A DNA stretch of 64,000 bases, from the NCBI RefSeq assembly GCF_029227915.1, contig NC_079875.1:22873001-22937000 (forward strand), read 5' to 3'. Numbering within the stretch: position 1 is the stretch's first letter; every line of letters starts with the position of its first letter. The notes under the pieces were generated by a model that ran no database searches, was not told where the DNA came from, and worked only from the letters and a program-made list of their open reading frames with translations. The position numbers and the translations under genes are program-made. Origin of the DNA: Hydractinia symbiolongicarpus. Lineage: Eukaryota; Cnidaria; Hydrozoa; Anthoathecata; Hydractiniidae. Of this stretch, positions 44,601 to 57,924 are shown piece after piece.

Positions 44601-47600
44601 ACTTGGGACATTGTAACCTATTAAGAGTGGAAGGACTAGACCGATGGTAATGTTTGCAGGCAGGTGGAAACACATGAGTTGCGGGTAAGATGTTTTTATT
44701 CGGAAAACAGCCATATTACAAGGTTTGGAGGCCTGTGCCCGTAACTGACAATGTTCTAAGGCCGTAACGTTAAGAAGAACGGCTTGAGACGTCAAAGTCC
44801 ATTGAGAGTGGAAGGACTAGACCAATGATAACTTCCTTAAGGACGTAGAACCGCCTGAATTACTTCTAAGGCTGTTATTAGGCTGCAAAAGGCCATATTA
44901 CCGCTTTTACAGCCCTTTGCCCGTGGTTGACAGTCTTCTGTAGTTCTGTCGTCAAGGAAAACGACTTGAAACGCCGTTGTCCAGCGAAGGACTAGAGCAA
45001 TCGTAACTTACCTAGGCAAGTGGAAACATATAAGTGACGTGTAAGACCTTTATTAAGCGGCAAAAGCTCATATTCCAAGTTTAAAGGCCTGCCTACGTAA
45101 TTGAGAGTGTTTTAAAGCTATGGCGACAATGAAAACGACTTAGAACGTTGTAACCTATTAAGAGTGGAAGGACTAGACCGATGGTAATCTTTGCAGGCAG
45201 GTGGAAACAGATTAGTTACGTGTAAAATCTTTTTAGACGGCAAACAGCCATATTACAAGGTTTGGTGGCCTTTGCCCGTAATTGACAATGTTCTAAGGCC
45301 GTGACGTTAAGGAAAACGGTTTCAGACGTCAAAGTCCATTGAGAGTGGAAGGACTAGACCGATGATATCTTCCTTAAGGTCATAGAACCGCGTGAATTAC
45401 TTCTAAGGCTGTTAGTAGGCTGCAAAAGGCCATATTACCGCTTTTACAACCCCTTGCCCGTGGTTGACAGTCTTCTGTAGTTCTGTCGTCAAGGAAAACG
45501 ACTTGGAACGCTGTAGTCCATTGAGAGTGGAAGGACTAGAGCAATCGTAACTTACCTAGGCACGTGGAAACATATAAGTTAAGTGTAAGACCTTTATTAG
45601 GCGGCAAAAGCTCATATTCCAAGTTTAAAGGCCTGCCTACGATATTGAGAGTGTTTTAAAGCTATGGCAACAATGAAAACGACTTGGGACGTTGTAACCT
45701 ATTAAGAGTGGAAGGACTAGACCGATGGTAATGTTTGCAGGCAGGTGGAAACACATGAGTTGCGGGTAAGATGTTTTTATTCGGAAAACAGCCATATTAC
45801 AAGGTTTGGAGGCCTGTGCCCGTAACTGACAATGTTCTAAGGCCGTAACGTTAAGAAGAACGGCTTGAGACGTCAAAGTCCAATGAGAGTGGAAGGACTA
45901 GACCGATGATAACTTGCTTAAGGACGTAGAACCGCCTGAATTACTTCTAAGGCTGTTATTAGGCTGCAAAAGGCCATATTACCGCTTTTACAGCCCTTTG
46001 CCCGTGGTTGACAGTCTTCTGTAGTTGTGTCGTCAAGGAAAACGACTTGGAACGCCGTTGTCCAGCGGAAGGACTAGAGCAATCGTAACTTCCCTAGGCA
46101 CGTGGAAACATATGAGTGACGTGTAAGACCTTTATTAGGCGGCAAAAGGTCATATTCCAAGTTTAAAGCCTGCCTACGTAATTGAGAGTGTTTTAAAGCT
46201 ATGGCAACAATGAAAACGACTTGGGACGTTGTAAGCTATTAAGAGTGGAAGGACTAGACCGATGGTAATCTTTGCAGTCAGGTGGAAACACATGAGTTAC
46301 GGGTAAGATGTTTTTAGACGGAAAACAGCCATATTACAAGGTTTGGAGGCCTGTGCCCGTAACTGACAATGTTCTAAGGCCGTGACGTTAAGGAAAACGG
46401 CTTGAGACGTCAAAGTCCATTGAGAGTGGAAGGACTAGACCAATGATAACTTCCTTAAGGACGTAGAACCGCCTGAATTACTTCTAAGGCTGTTATTAGG
46501 CTGCAAAAGGCCATATTACCGCTTTTACAGCCCTTTGCCCGTGGTTGACAGTCTTCTGTAGTTCTGTCGTCAAGGAAAACGACTTGAAACGCCGTTGTCC
46601 AGCGGAAGGACTAGAGCAATCGTAACTTACCTAGGCAAGTGGAAACATATAAGTGACGTGTAAGACCTTTATTAGGCGGCAAAAGCTCATATTCCAAGTT
46701 TAAAGGCCTGCCTACGTAATTGAGAGTGTTTTAAAGCTATGGCGACAATGAAAACGACTTAGAACGTTGTAACCTATTAAGAGTGGAAGGACTAGACCGA
46801 TGGTAATCTTTGCAGGCAGGTGGAAACACATTAGTTACGTGTAAGATCTTTTTAGACGGCAAACAGCGGTATTACAAGGTTTGGGGGCCTGTGCCCGTAA
46901 TTGAAAATGTTCTAAGGCCGTGATATTAAGGAAAACCGCTTGAGACGTCAAAGTCCATTGAGAGTGGAAGGACTAGACCGATGATAACTTGCTTAAGGAC
47001 GTAGAACCGCGTGAATTACTGCTAAGGCTGTTATTAGGCTGCAAAAGGCCATATTACCGCTCTTACAGCACTTTGCCCGTAGTTGACAGTCTTCTGTAGT
47101 TGTGTCGTCAAGGAAAACGACTTGGAACGCCGTTGTCCAGCGGAAGGACTAGAGCAATCGTAACTTACCTAGGCAAGTGGAAACATATAAGTGACGTGTA
47201 AGACCTTTATTAGGCGGCAAAAGCTCATATTCCAAGTTTAAAGGCCTGCCTACGTAATTGAGAGTGTTTTAAAGCTATGGCGACAATGAAAACGACTTAG
47301 AACGTTGAAACCTATTAAGAGTGGAAGGACTAGACCGATGGTAATCTTTGCAGGCAGGTGGAAACAGATTAGTTACGTGTAAAATCTTTTTAGACGGCAA
47401 ACAGCCATATTACAAGGTTTGGTGGCCTTTGCCCGTAATTGACAATGTTCTAAGGCCGTGATATTAAGGAAAACGGTTTCAGACGTCAAAGTCCATTGAG
47501 AGTGGAAGGACTAGACCGATGATATCTTCCTTAAGGTCATAGAACCGCGTGAATTACTTCTAAGGCTGTTAGTAGGCTGCAAAAGGCCATATTACCGCTT

Positions 47601-48876
47601 TTACAACCCTTTGCCCGTGGTTGACAGTCTTCTGTAGTTCTGTCGTCAAGGAAAACGACTTGGAACGCTGTAGTCCATTGAGAGTGGAAGGACTAGAGCA
47701 ATCGTAACTTACCTAGGCACGTGGAAACATATAAGTTAAGTGTAAGACCTTTATTAGGCGGCAAAAGCTCATATTCCAAGTGTAAAGGCCTGCCTACGAT
47801 ATTGAGAGTGTTTTAAAGCTATGGCAACATTGAAAACGACTTGGGACGTTGTAACCTATTAAGAGTGGAAGGACTAGACCGATGGTAATGTTTGCAGGCA
47901 GGTGGAAACACATGAGTTGCGGGTAAGATGTTTTTATTCGGAAAACAGCCATATTACAAGGTTTGGAGGCCTGTGCCCGTAACTGACAATGTTCTAAGGC
48001 CGTAACGTTAAGAAGAACGGCTTGAGACGTCAAAGTCCATTGAGAGTGGAAGGACTAGACCAATGATAACTTCCTTAAGGACGTAGAACCGCCTGAATTA
48101 CTTCTAAGGCTGTTATTAGGCTGCAAAAGGCCATATTACCGCTTTTACAGCCCTTTGCCCGTGGTTGACAGTCTTCTGTAGTTGTGTCGTCAAGGAAAAC
48201 GACTTGGAACGCCGTTGTCCAGCGGAAGGACTAGAGCAATCGTAACTTCCCTAGGCACGTGGAAACATATGAGTGACGTGTAAGACCTTTATTAGGCGGC
48301 AAAAGGTCATATTCCAAGTTTAAAGCCTGCCTACGTAATTGAGAGTGTTTTAAAGCTATGGCAACAATGAAAACGACTTGGGACGTTGTAAGCTATTAAG
48401 AGTGGAAGGACTAGACCGATGGTAATCTTTGCAGTCAGGTGGAAACACATGAGTTACGGGTAAGATGTTTTTAGACGGAAAACAGCCATATTACAAGGTT
48501 TGGAGGCCTGTGCCCGTAACTGACAATGTTCTAAGGCCGTGACGTTAAGGAAAACGGCTTGAGACGTCAAAGTCCATTGAGAGTGGAAGGACTAGACCAA
48601 TGATAACTTCCTTAAGGACGTAGAACCGCCTGAATTACTTCTAAGGCTGTTATTAGGCTGCAAAAGGCCATATTACCGCTTTTACAGCCCTTTGCCCGTG
48701 GTTGACAGTCTTCTGTAGTTCTGTCGTCAAGGAAAACGACTTGAAACGCCGTTGTCCAGCGGAAGGACTAGAGCAATCGTAACTTACCTAGGCAAGTGGA
48801 AACATATAAGTGACGTGTAAGACCTTTATTAGGCGGCAAAAGCTCATATTCCAAGTTTAAAGGCCTGCCTACGTAA
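41700..48876. repeat. Tandem segmental duplication inside the satellite, offset 3,238 bp
   Basis: Private variants recur at an offset of 3,238 (six higher-order units). Examples are GAACGTTGAAACC at 44061/47299, the TTGAAACGCCGTTG unit at 43361/46599, and the CCAGCGG variant at 43899/47137 and 44981/48219. The copies differ by only a few single bases (for instance GTGATATT/GTGACGTT near 42060/45300). Confidence 0.8.
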
Positions 48877-51800
48877 TTGAGAGTGTTTTAAAGCTATGGC
48901 GACAATGAAAACGACTTAGAACGTTGTAACCTATTAAGAGTGGAAGGACTAGACCGATGGTAATCTTTGCAGGCAGGTGGAAACAGATTAGTTACGTGTA
49001 AAATCTTTTTAGACGGCAAACAGCCATATTACAAGGTTTGGTGGCCTTTGCCCGTAATTGACAATGTTCTAAGGCCGTGACGTTAAGGAAAACGGTTTCA
49101 GACGTCAAAGTCCATTGAGAGTGGAAGGACTAGACCGATGATATCTTCCTTAAGGTCATAGAACCGCGTGAATTACTTCTAAGGCTGTTAGTAGGCTGCA
49201 AAAGGCCATATTACCGCTTTTACAACCCCTTGCCCGTGGTTGACAGTCTTCTGTAGTTCTGTCGTCAAGGAAAACGACTTGGAACGCTGTAGTCCATTGA
49301 GAGTGGAAGGACTAGAGCAATCGTAACTTACCTAGGCACGTGGAAACATATAAGTTAAGTGTAAGACCTTTATTAGGCGGCAAAAGCTCATATTCCAAGT
49401 TTAAAGGCCTGCCTACGATATTGAGAGTGTTTTAAAGCTATGGCAACAATGAAAACGACTTGGGACGTTGTAACCTATTAAGAGTGGAAGGACTAGACCG
49501 ATGGTAATGTTTGCAGGCAGGTGGAAACACATGAGTTGCGGGTAAGATGTTTTTATTCGGAAAACAGCCATATTACAAGGTTTGGAGGCCTGTGCCCGTA
49601 ACTGACAATGTTCTAAGGCCGTAACGTTAAGAAGAACGGCTTGAGACGTCAAAGTCCAATGAGAGTGGAAGGACTAGACCGATGATAACTTGCTTAAGGA
49701 CGTAGAACCGCCTGAATTACTTCTAAGGCTGTTATTAGGCTGCAAAAGGCCATATTACCGCTTTTACAGCCCTTTGCCCGTGGTTGACAGTCTTCTGTAG
49801 TTGTGTCGTCAAGGAAAACGACTTGGAACGCCGTTGTCCAGCGGAAGGACTAGAGCAATCGTAACTTCCCTAGGCACGTGGAAACATATGAGTGACGTGT
49901 AAGACCTTTATTAGGCGGCAAAAGGTCATATTCCAAGTTTAAAGCCTGCCTACGTAATTGAGAGTGTTTTAAAGCTATGGCAACAATGAAAACGACTTGG
50001 GACGTTGTAAGCTATTAAGAGTGGAAGGACTAGACCGATGGTAATCTTTGCAGTCAGGTGGAAACACATGAGTTACGGGTAAGATGTTTTTAGACGGAAA
50101 ACTGCCATATTACAAGGTTTGGAAGCCTGTGCCCGTAACTGACAATGTTCTAAGGCCGTGACGTTAAGGAAAACGGCTTGACACGTCAAAGTCCATTGAG
50201 AGTGGAAGGACTAGACCAATGATAACTTCCTTAAGGACGTAGAACCGCCTGAATTACTTCTAAGGCTGTTATTAGGCTGCAAAAGGCCATATTACCGCTT
50301 TTACAGCCCTTTGCCCGTGGTTGACAGTCTTCTGTAGTTCTGTCGTCAAGGAAAACGACTTGGAACGCCGTAGTCCATTGAGAGTGGAAGGACTAGAGCA
50401 ATCGTAACTTACCTAGGCACGTGGAAACATATGAGTGACGTGTAAGACCTTTATTAGGCGGCAAAAGCTCATATTCCAACTTTAAAGGCCTGCCTACGTA
50501 ATTGAGAGTGTTTTAAAGCTATGGCAACAATGAAAACGACTTGGGACGTTGTAAGCTATTAAGAGTGGAAGGACTAGACCGATGGTAATCTTTGCAGTCA
50601 GGTGGAAACACATGAGTTACGGGTAAGATGTTTTTAGACGGAAAACAGCCATATTACAAGGTTTGGAGGCCTGTGCCCGTAACTGACAATGTTCTAAGGC
50701 CGTGACGTTAAGGAAAACGGCTTGAGACGTCAAAGTCCATTGAGAGTGGAAGGACTAGAGCAATGATAACTTCCTTAAGGACGTAGAACCGCTTGAATTA
50801 CTTCTCAGGCTGTTATTAGGCTGCAAAAGGCCATTTTACCGCTTTTACAGCCCTTTGCCCGTGGTTCACAGTCTTCTGTAGTTCTGTCGTTAAAGAAAAC
50901 GACTTGGAACGCCGTTGTCTATTGAGAACGGAAGGACTAGAGCAATCGAAACTTCCCTAAGCACGTGGAAACATATGAGTGACGTGTATGACCTTTATTA
51001 GGCGGCAAAAGCTCATATTCCAAGTTTAAAGCCTGCCTACGTAATTGAGAGTGTTTTAAAGCTATGGCAACAATGAAAACCACTTGGGACGTTGTAACCT
51101 ATTAAGAGTGGAAGGACTAGACCGATGGTAATGTGTGCAGGCAGGTGGAAACACATGAGTTGCGGGTAAGATGTTTTAAGACGGAAAACAGCCATATTAC
51201 AAGGTTTGGAGGCCTGTGCCCGTAACTGACAATGTTCTAAGGCCGTAACGTTAAGAAGAACGGCTTGAGACGTCAAAGTCCAATGAGAGTGGAAGGACTA
51301 GACCGATGATAACTTGCTTAAGGACGTAGAACCGCCTGAATTACTTCTAAGGCTGTTATTAGGCTGCAAAAGGCCATATTACCGCTTTTACAGCCCTTTG
51401 CCCGTGGTTGACAGTCTTCTGTAGTTCTGTCGTCAAGGAAAACGACTTGGAACGCCGTAGTCCATTGAGAGTGGAAAGACTAGAGCAATCGTAACTTACC
51501 TAGGCACGTGGAAGCATATGAGTGACGTGTAAGACCTTTATTAGGCGGCAAAAGCTCATATTCCAACTTTAAAGGCCTGCCTACGTAATTGAGAGTGTTT
51601 TAAAGCTATGGCAACAATGAAAACGACTTGGGACGTTGTAAGCTATTAAGAGTGGAAGGACTAGACCGATGGTAATCTTTGCAGTCAGGTGGAAACACAT
51701 GAGTTACGGGTAAGATGTTTTTAGACGGAAAACAGCCATATTACAAGGTTTGGGGGTCTGTGCCTGTAACTGACAATGGTCTAAGGCCGTGACGTTAAGG

Positions 51801-54800
51801 AAAACGGCTTGAGACGTCAAAGTCCATTGAGAGTGGAAGGACTAGACCGATGATAACTTCCTTAAGGTCGTAGAACCGCGTGAATTACTTCTAAGGCTGT
51901 TAGTAGGCTGCAAAAGGCCATATTACCGCTTTTACAACCCTTTGCCCGTGGTTGACAGTCTTCTGTAGTTCTGTCGTCAAGGAAAACGACTTGGAACGCT
52001 GTAGTCCATTGAGAGTTCAAGGACTAGAGCAATCGTAACTTACCTAGGCACGTGGAAACATATAAGTGACGTGTAAGACCTTTATTAGGCGGCAGAAGCT
52101 CATATTCCAAGTTTAAAGGCCTGCCTACGTAATTGAGAGTGTTTTAAAGCTATGGCGACAATGAAAACGACTTAGAACGTTGTAAGCTATTAAGAGTGGA
52201 AGGACTAGACCGATGGTAATCTTTGCAGGCAGGTGGAAACACATTAGTTACGTGTAAGATTTTTTTAGACGGCAAACAGCCATATTACAAGGTTTGGTGG
52301 CCTTTGCACGTAATTGACAATGTTCTAAGGCCGTGATATTAAGGAAAACGGTTTCAGACGTCAAAGTCCATTGAGAGTGGAAGGACTAGACCGATGATAA
52401 CTACCTTAAGGACGTAGAACCGCGTGAATTACTTCTAAGGCTGTTAGTAGGCTGCAAAAGGCCATATTACCGGTTTTACAGCCCTTTGCTCGTGGTTGAC
52501 AGTCTTCTGTAGTTGTGTCGTCAAGGAAAACGACTTGGAACGCCGTTGTCTATTGAGAACGGAAGGACTAGAGCAATCGAAACTTACCTAAGCACGTGGA
52601 AACATATGAGTGACGTGTATGACCTTTATTAGGCGGCAAAAGCTCATATTCCAAGTTTAAAGCCTGCCTACGTAATTGAGAGTGTTTTAAAGCTATGGCA
52701 ACAATGAAAACGACTTGGGACGTTGTAACCTATTAAGAGTGGAAGGACTAGACCGATGGTAATGTGTGCAGGCAGGTGGAAACACATGAGATGCGGGTAA
52801 GATGTTTTAAGACGGAAAACAGCCATATTACAAGGTTTGGAGGCCTGTGCCCGTAACTGACAATGTTCTAAGGCCGTAACGTTAAGAAGAACGGCTTGAG
52901 ACGTCAAAGTCCAATGAGAGTGGAAGGACTAGACCGATGATAACTTGCTTAAGGACGTAGAACCGCCTGAATTACTTCTAAGGCTGTTATTAGGCTGCAA
53001 AAGGCCATATTACCGCTTTTACAGCCCTTTGCCCGTGGTTGACAGTCTTCTGTAGTTCTGTCGTCAAGGAAAACGACTTGGAACGCCGTAGTCTATTGAG
53101 AGTGGAAGGACTAGAGCAATCGTAACTTACCTAGGCACGTGGAAACATATGAGTGACGTGTAAGACCTTTATTAGGCGACAAAAGCTCATATTCCAACTT
53201 TAAAGGCCTGCCTACGTAATTGAGAGTGTTTTAAAGCTATGGCAACAATGAAAACGACTTGGGACGTTGTAAGCTATTAAGAGTGGAAGGACTAGACCGA
53301 TGGTAATCTTTGCAGTCAGGTGGAAACACATGAGTTACGGGTAAGATGTTTTTAGACGGAAAACAGCCATATTACAAGGTTTGGGGGTCTGTGCCCGTAA
53401 CTGACAATGTTCTAAGGCCGTGATATTAAGGAAAACGGTTTCAGACGTCAAAGTCTATTGAGAGTGGAAGGACTAGACCGATGATAACTTCCTTAAGGAC
53501 GTAGAACCGCGTGAATTACTTCTAAGGCTTTTAGTAGGCTGCAAAAGGCCATATTACTGCTTTTACAGCCCTTTGCCCGTGGTTGACAGTCTTCTGTAGT
53601 TCTGTCGTCAAGGAAAACGACTTGGAACGCTGTAGTCCATTGAGAGTGGAAGGACTAGAGCAATCGTAACTTACCTAGGCACGTGGAAACATATAAGTTA
53701 AGTGTAAGACCTTTATTAGGCGGCAAAAGCTCATATTCCAAGTTTAAAGGCCTGCCTACGAAATTGAGAGTGTTTTAAAGCTATGGCGACAATGAAAACG
53801 ACTTAGAACGTTGTAAGCTATTAAGAGTGGAAGGACTAGACCGATGGTAATCTTTGCAGGCAGGTGGAAACACATTAGTTACGTGTATGATCTTTTTAGA
53901 CGGCAAACAGCCATATTAAAAGGTTTGGTGGCCCTTGCCCGTAATTGACAATGTTCTAAGGCCGTGATATTAAGGAAAACGGTTTCAGACGTCAAAGTCC
54001 ATTGAGAGTGGAAGGACTAGACCGATGATAACTTCCTTAAGGACGTAGAACCGCGTGAATTACTTCTAAGGCTGTTATTAGGCTGCAAAAGGCCATATTA
54101 CCGCTTTTACAACCCTTTGCCGGCGGTTAACAGTCTTCTGTAGTTCTGTCGTCAAGGAAAACGACTTGGAACGCCGTAGTCCATTAAGAGTGGAAGGACT
54201 AGAGCAATCGTAACTTACCTAGGCACGTGTAAACACATGAGTGACGTGTAAGACCTTTATTAGGCGGCAAAAGCTCATATTCCAAGTTTAAAGTCCTGCC
54301 TACGTAATTGAGAGTGTTTTAAAGCTATGGCGACAATGAAAACGACTTGGGACGTTGTAAGCTATTAAGTGTGAAATGACTAGACCGATGGTAATCTTTG
54401 CAGGCAGGAGGAAACACATGAGTTACGGGTAAGATGTTTTTAGACGGAAAACAGCCATATTACCAGGTTTGGTGGCCTTTGCCCATAATTGACAATGTTC
54501 TAAGGCCGTGATATTAAGGAAAACAGCTTGAGACGTCAAAGTCCATTGAGAGTGGAAGGACTAGACCGATAATAACTTGCTTAAGGACGTAGAACCGCGT
54601 GAATTACTTCTAAGGCTGTTATTAGGCTGCAAAAGGCCATATTACCGCTTTTACAGCCCTTTGCCCGTGGTTGGCAGTCTTCTGTAGTTCTGTCCTCAAG
54701 GAAAACGACTTGGAACGCCGTTGTCCATTGAGAGTGGAAGGACTAGAGCAATCGTAACTTACCTAGGCACGTGGAAACATATAAGTGACGTGTAAGACCT

Positions 54801-57800
54801 TTATTAGGCGGCAGAAGCTCATATTCCAAGTTTAAAGGCCTGCCTACGTAATTGAGAGTGTTTTAAAGCTATGGCGACAATGAAAACGACTTAGAACGTT
54901 GTAAGCTATTAAGAGTGGAAGGACTAGACCGATGGTAATCTTTGCAGGCAGGTGGAAACACATTAGTTACGTGTAAGATCTTTTTAGACGGCAAACAGCG
55001 GTATTACAAGGTTTGGGGGCCTGTGCCCGTAATTGAAAATGTTCTAAGGCCGTGATATTAAGGAAAACCGCTTGAGACGTCAAAGTCCATTGAGAGTGGA
55101 AGGACTAGACCGATGATAACTTGCTTAAGGACGTAGAACCGCGTGAATTACTGCAAAGGCTGTTATTAGGCTGCAAAAGGCCATATTACCGCTCTTACAG
55201 CACTTTGCCCGTAGTTGACAGTCTTCTGTAGTTGTGTCGTCAAGGAAAACGACTTGGAACGCCGTTGTCCAGCGGAAGGACTAGAGCAATCGTAACTTAC
55301 CTAGGCAAGTGGAAACATATAAGTGACGTGTAAGACCTGTATTAGGCGGCAAAAGCTCATATTCCAAGTTTAAAGGCCTGCCTACGTAATTGAGTGTGTT
55401 TTTAAGCTATGGCGACAATGAAAACGACTTGGACGTTGTAAGCTATTAAGAGTGGAAGGACTAGACCGATGGTAATCTTTGCAGGCAGGTGGAAACACAT
55501 TAGTTACGTGTAAAATCTTTTTAGACGGCAAACAGCCATATTACAAGGTTTGGTGGCCTTTGCCCGTAATTGACAATGTTCTAAGGCCGTGATATTAAGG
55601 AAAACGGTTTCAGACGTCAAAGTCCATTGAGAGTGGAAGGACTAGACCGATGATAACTTCCTTAAGGACGTAGAACCGCGTGAATTACTTCTAAGGCTGT
55701 TATTAGGCTGCAAAAGGCCATTTTACCGCTTTTACAGTCCTTTGGCCGTGGTTGACAGTCTTCTGTAGTTCTGTCGTCAAGGAAAACGACTTGGAACGCC
55801 GTAGTCTATTGAGAGTGGAAGGACTAGAGCAATCGTAACTTACCTAGGCATGTGGAAACATATGAGTGACGTGTAAGACCTTTATTAGGCGGCAAAAGCT
55901 CATATTCCAAGTTTAAAGGCCTGCCTACGTAATTGAGAGTGTTTTAAAGCTATGGCGACAATGAAAACGACTTAGAACGTTGTAAGCTATTAAGAGTGGA
56001 AGGACTAGACCGATGGTAATCTTTGCAGGCAGGTGGAAACACATTAGTTACGTGTAAGATCTTTTTAGACGGCAAACTGCCATATTACAAGGTTTGGTGG
56101 CCTTTGCCCGTAATTGACAATGTTCTAAGGTCGTGATATTAGGGGAAACTGTTTCAGACGTCAAAGTCCATTGAGAGTGGAAGGACTAGACCGATGATAA
56201 CTTCCTTAAGGACGTAGAACCGCGTGGATTACTTCTAAGGCTGTTTTTAGGCTGCAAAAGGCCATATTACCGCTTTTACAGCCCTTTGCCCGTAGTTGAC
56301 AGTCTTCTGTAGTTGTGTCGTCAAGGAAAACGACTTGGAACGCCGTTGTCCAGCGGAAGGACTAGAGCAATCGTAACTTACCTAGGCAAGTGGAAACATA
56401 TAAGTGACGTGTAAGACCTTTATTAGGCGGCAAAAGCTCATATTCCAAGTTTAAAGGCCTGCCTACGTAATTGAGTGTGTTTTTAAGCTATGGCGACAAT
56501 GAAAACGACTTGGACGTTGTAAGCTATTAAGAGTGGAAGGACTAGACCGATGGTAATCTTTGCAGGCAGGTGGAAACACATTAGTTACGTGTAAAATCTT
56601 TTTAGACGGCAAACAGCCATATTACAAGGTTTGGTGGCCTTTGCCCGTAATTAACGATGTTCTAAGGCCGTGATATTAAGGAAAACGGTTTCAGACGTCA
56701 AAGTCCATTGAGAGTGGAAGGACTAGACCGATGATAACTTCCTTAAGGACGTAGAACCGCGTGAATTACTTCTAAGGCTGTTATTAGGCTGCAAAAGGCC
56801 ATTTTACCGCTTTTACAGTCCTTTGGCCGTGGTTGACCGTCTTCTGTAGTTCTGTCGTCAAGGAAAACGACTTGGAACGCCGTAGTCTATTGAGAGTGGA
56901 AGGACTAGAGCAATCGTAACTTACCTAGGCACGTGGAAACATATGAGTGACGTGTAAGACCTTTATTAGGCGGCAAAAGCTCATATTCCAAGTTTAAAGG
57001 CCTGCCTACGTAATTGAGAGTGTTTTAAAGCTATGGCGACAATGAAAACGACTTAGAACGTTGTAAGCTATTAAGAGTGGAAGGACTAGACCGATGGTAA
57101 TCTTTGCAGGCAGGTGGAAACACATTACTTACGTGTAAGATCTTTTTAGACGGCAAACAGCCATATTACAAGGTTTGGTGGCCTTTGCCCGTAATTGACA
57201 ATGTTCTAAGGCCGTGATATTAAGGAAAACGGTTTCAGACGTCAAAGTCCATTGAGAGTGGAAGGACTAGACCGATGATAACTTCCTTAAGGACGTAGAA
57301 CCGCGTGAATTACTTCTAAGGCTTTTAGTAGGCTGCAAAAGGCCATATTACCGCTTTTACAGCTCTTTGCCCGTGGTTGACAGTCTTCTGTCGTTCTGTC
57401 GTCAAGGAGAACGACTTGGAAAGCTGTAGTCCATTGAGAGTGGAAGGACTAGAGCAATCATAACTTACCTAGGCACGTGGAAACATATAAGTTACGTGTA
57501 AGACCTTTATTAGGCGGCAAAAGCTCATATTCCAAGTTTAAAGGCCTGCCTACGTAATTGAGAGTGTTTTAAAGCTATGGCGACAATGAAAACGACTTGG
57601 AACGTTGTAACCTATTAAGAGTGGAAGGACTAGACCGATGGTAATCTTTGCAGGCAGGTGGAAACACATTAGTTACGTGTAAGATCTTTTTAGACGGCAA
57701 ACAGCCATATTACAAGGTTTGGAGGCCTGTGCCCGTAACTGACAATGTTCTAAGGCCGTGACGTTAAGGAAAACGGCTTGAGACGTCAAAGTCCATTGAG

Positions 57801-57924
57801 AGTGGAAGGACTAGACTGATGATAACCTCCTTAACGACGTAGAACCGCGTGAATTACTTCTAAGGCTGTTAGTAGGTTGAAAAAGGCCATCTTACCGCTT
57901 TTACAGCCCTTTGCCCGTGGTTGA

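Noticed and set aside
42399-52907. Seven nearly identical ~79-codon minus-strand frames at multiples of ~540 bp
   Set aside because: They occur once per satellite higher-order unit where no stop happens to fall. They have no start context and no protein-like conservation pattern. They are by-products of the repeat.
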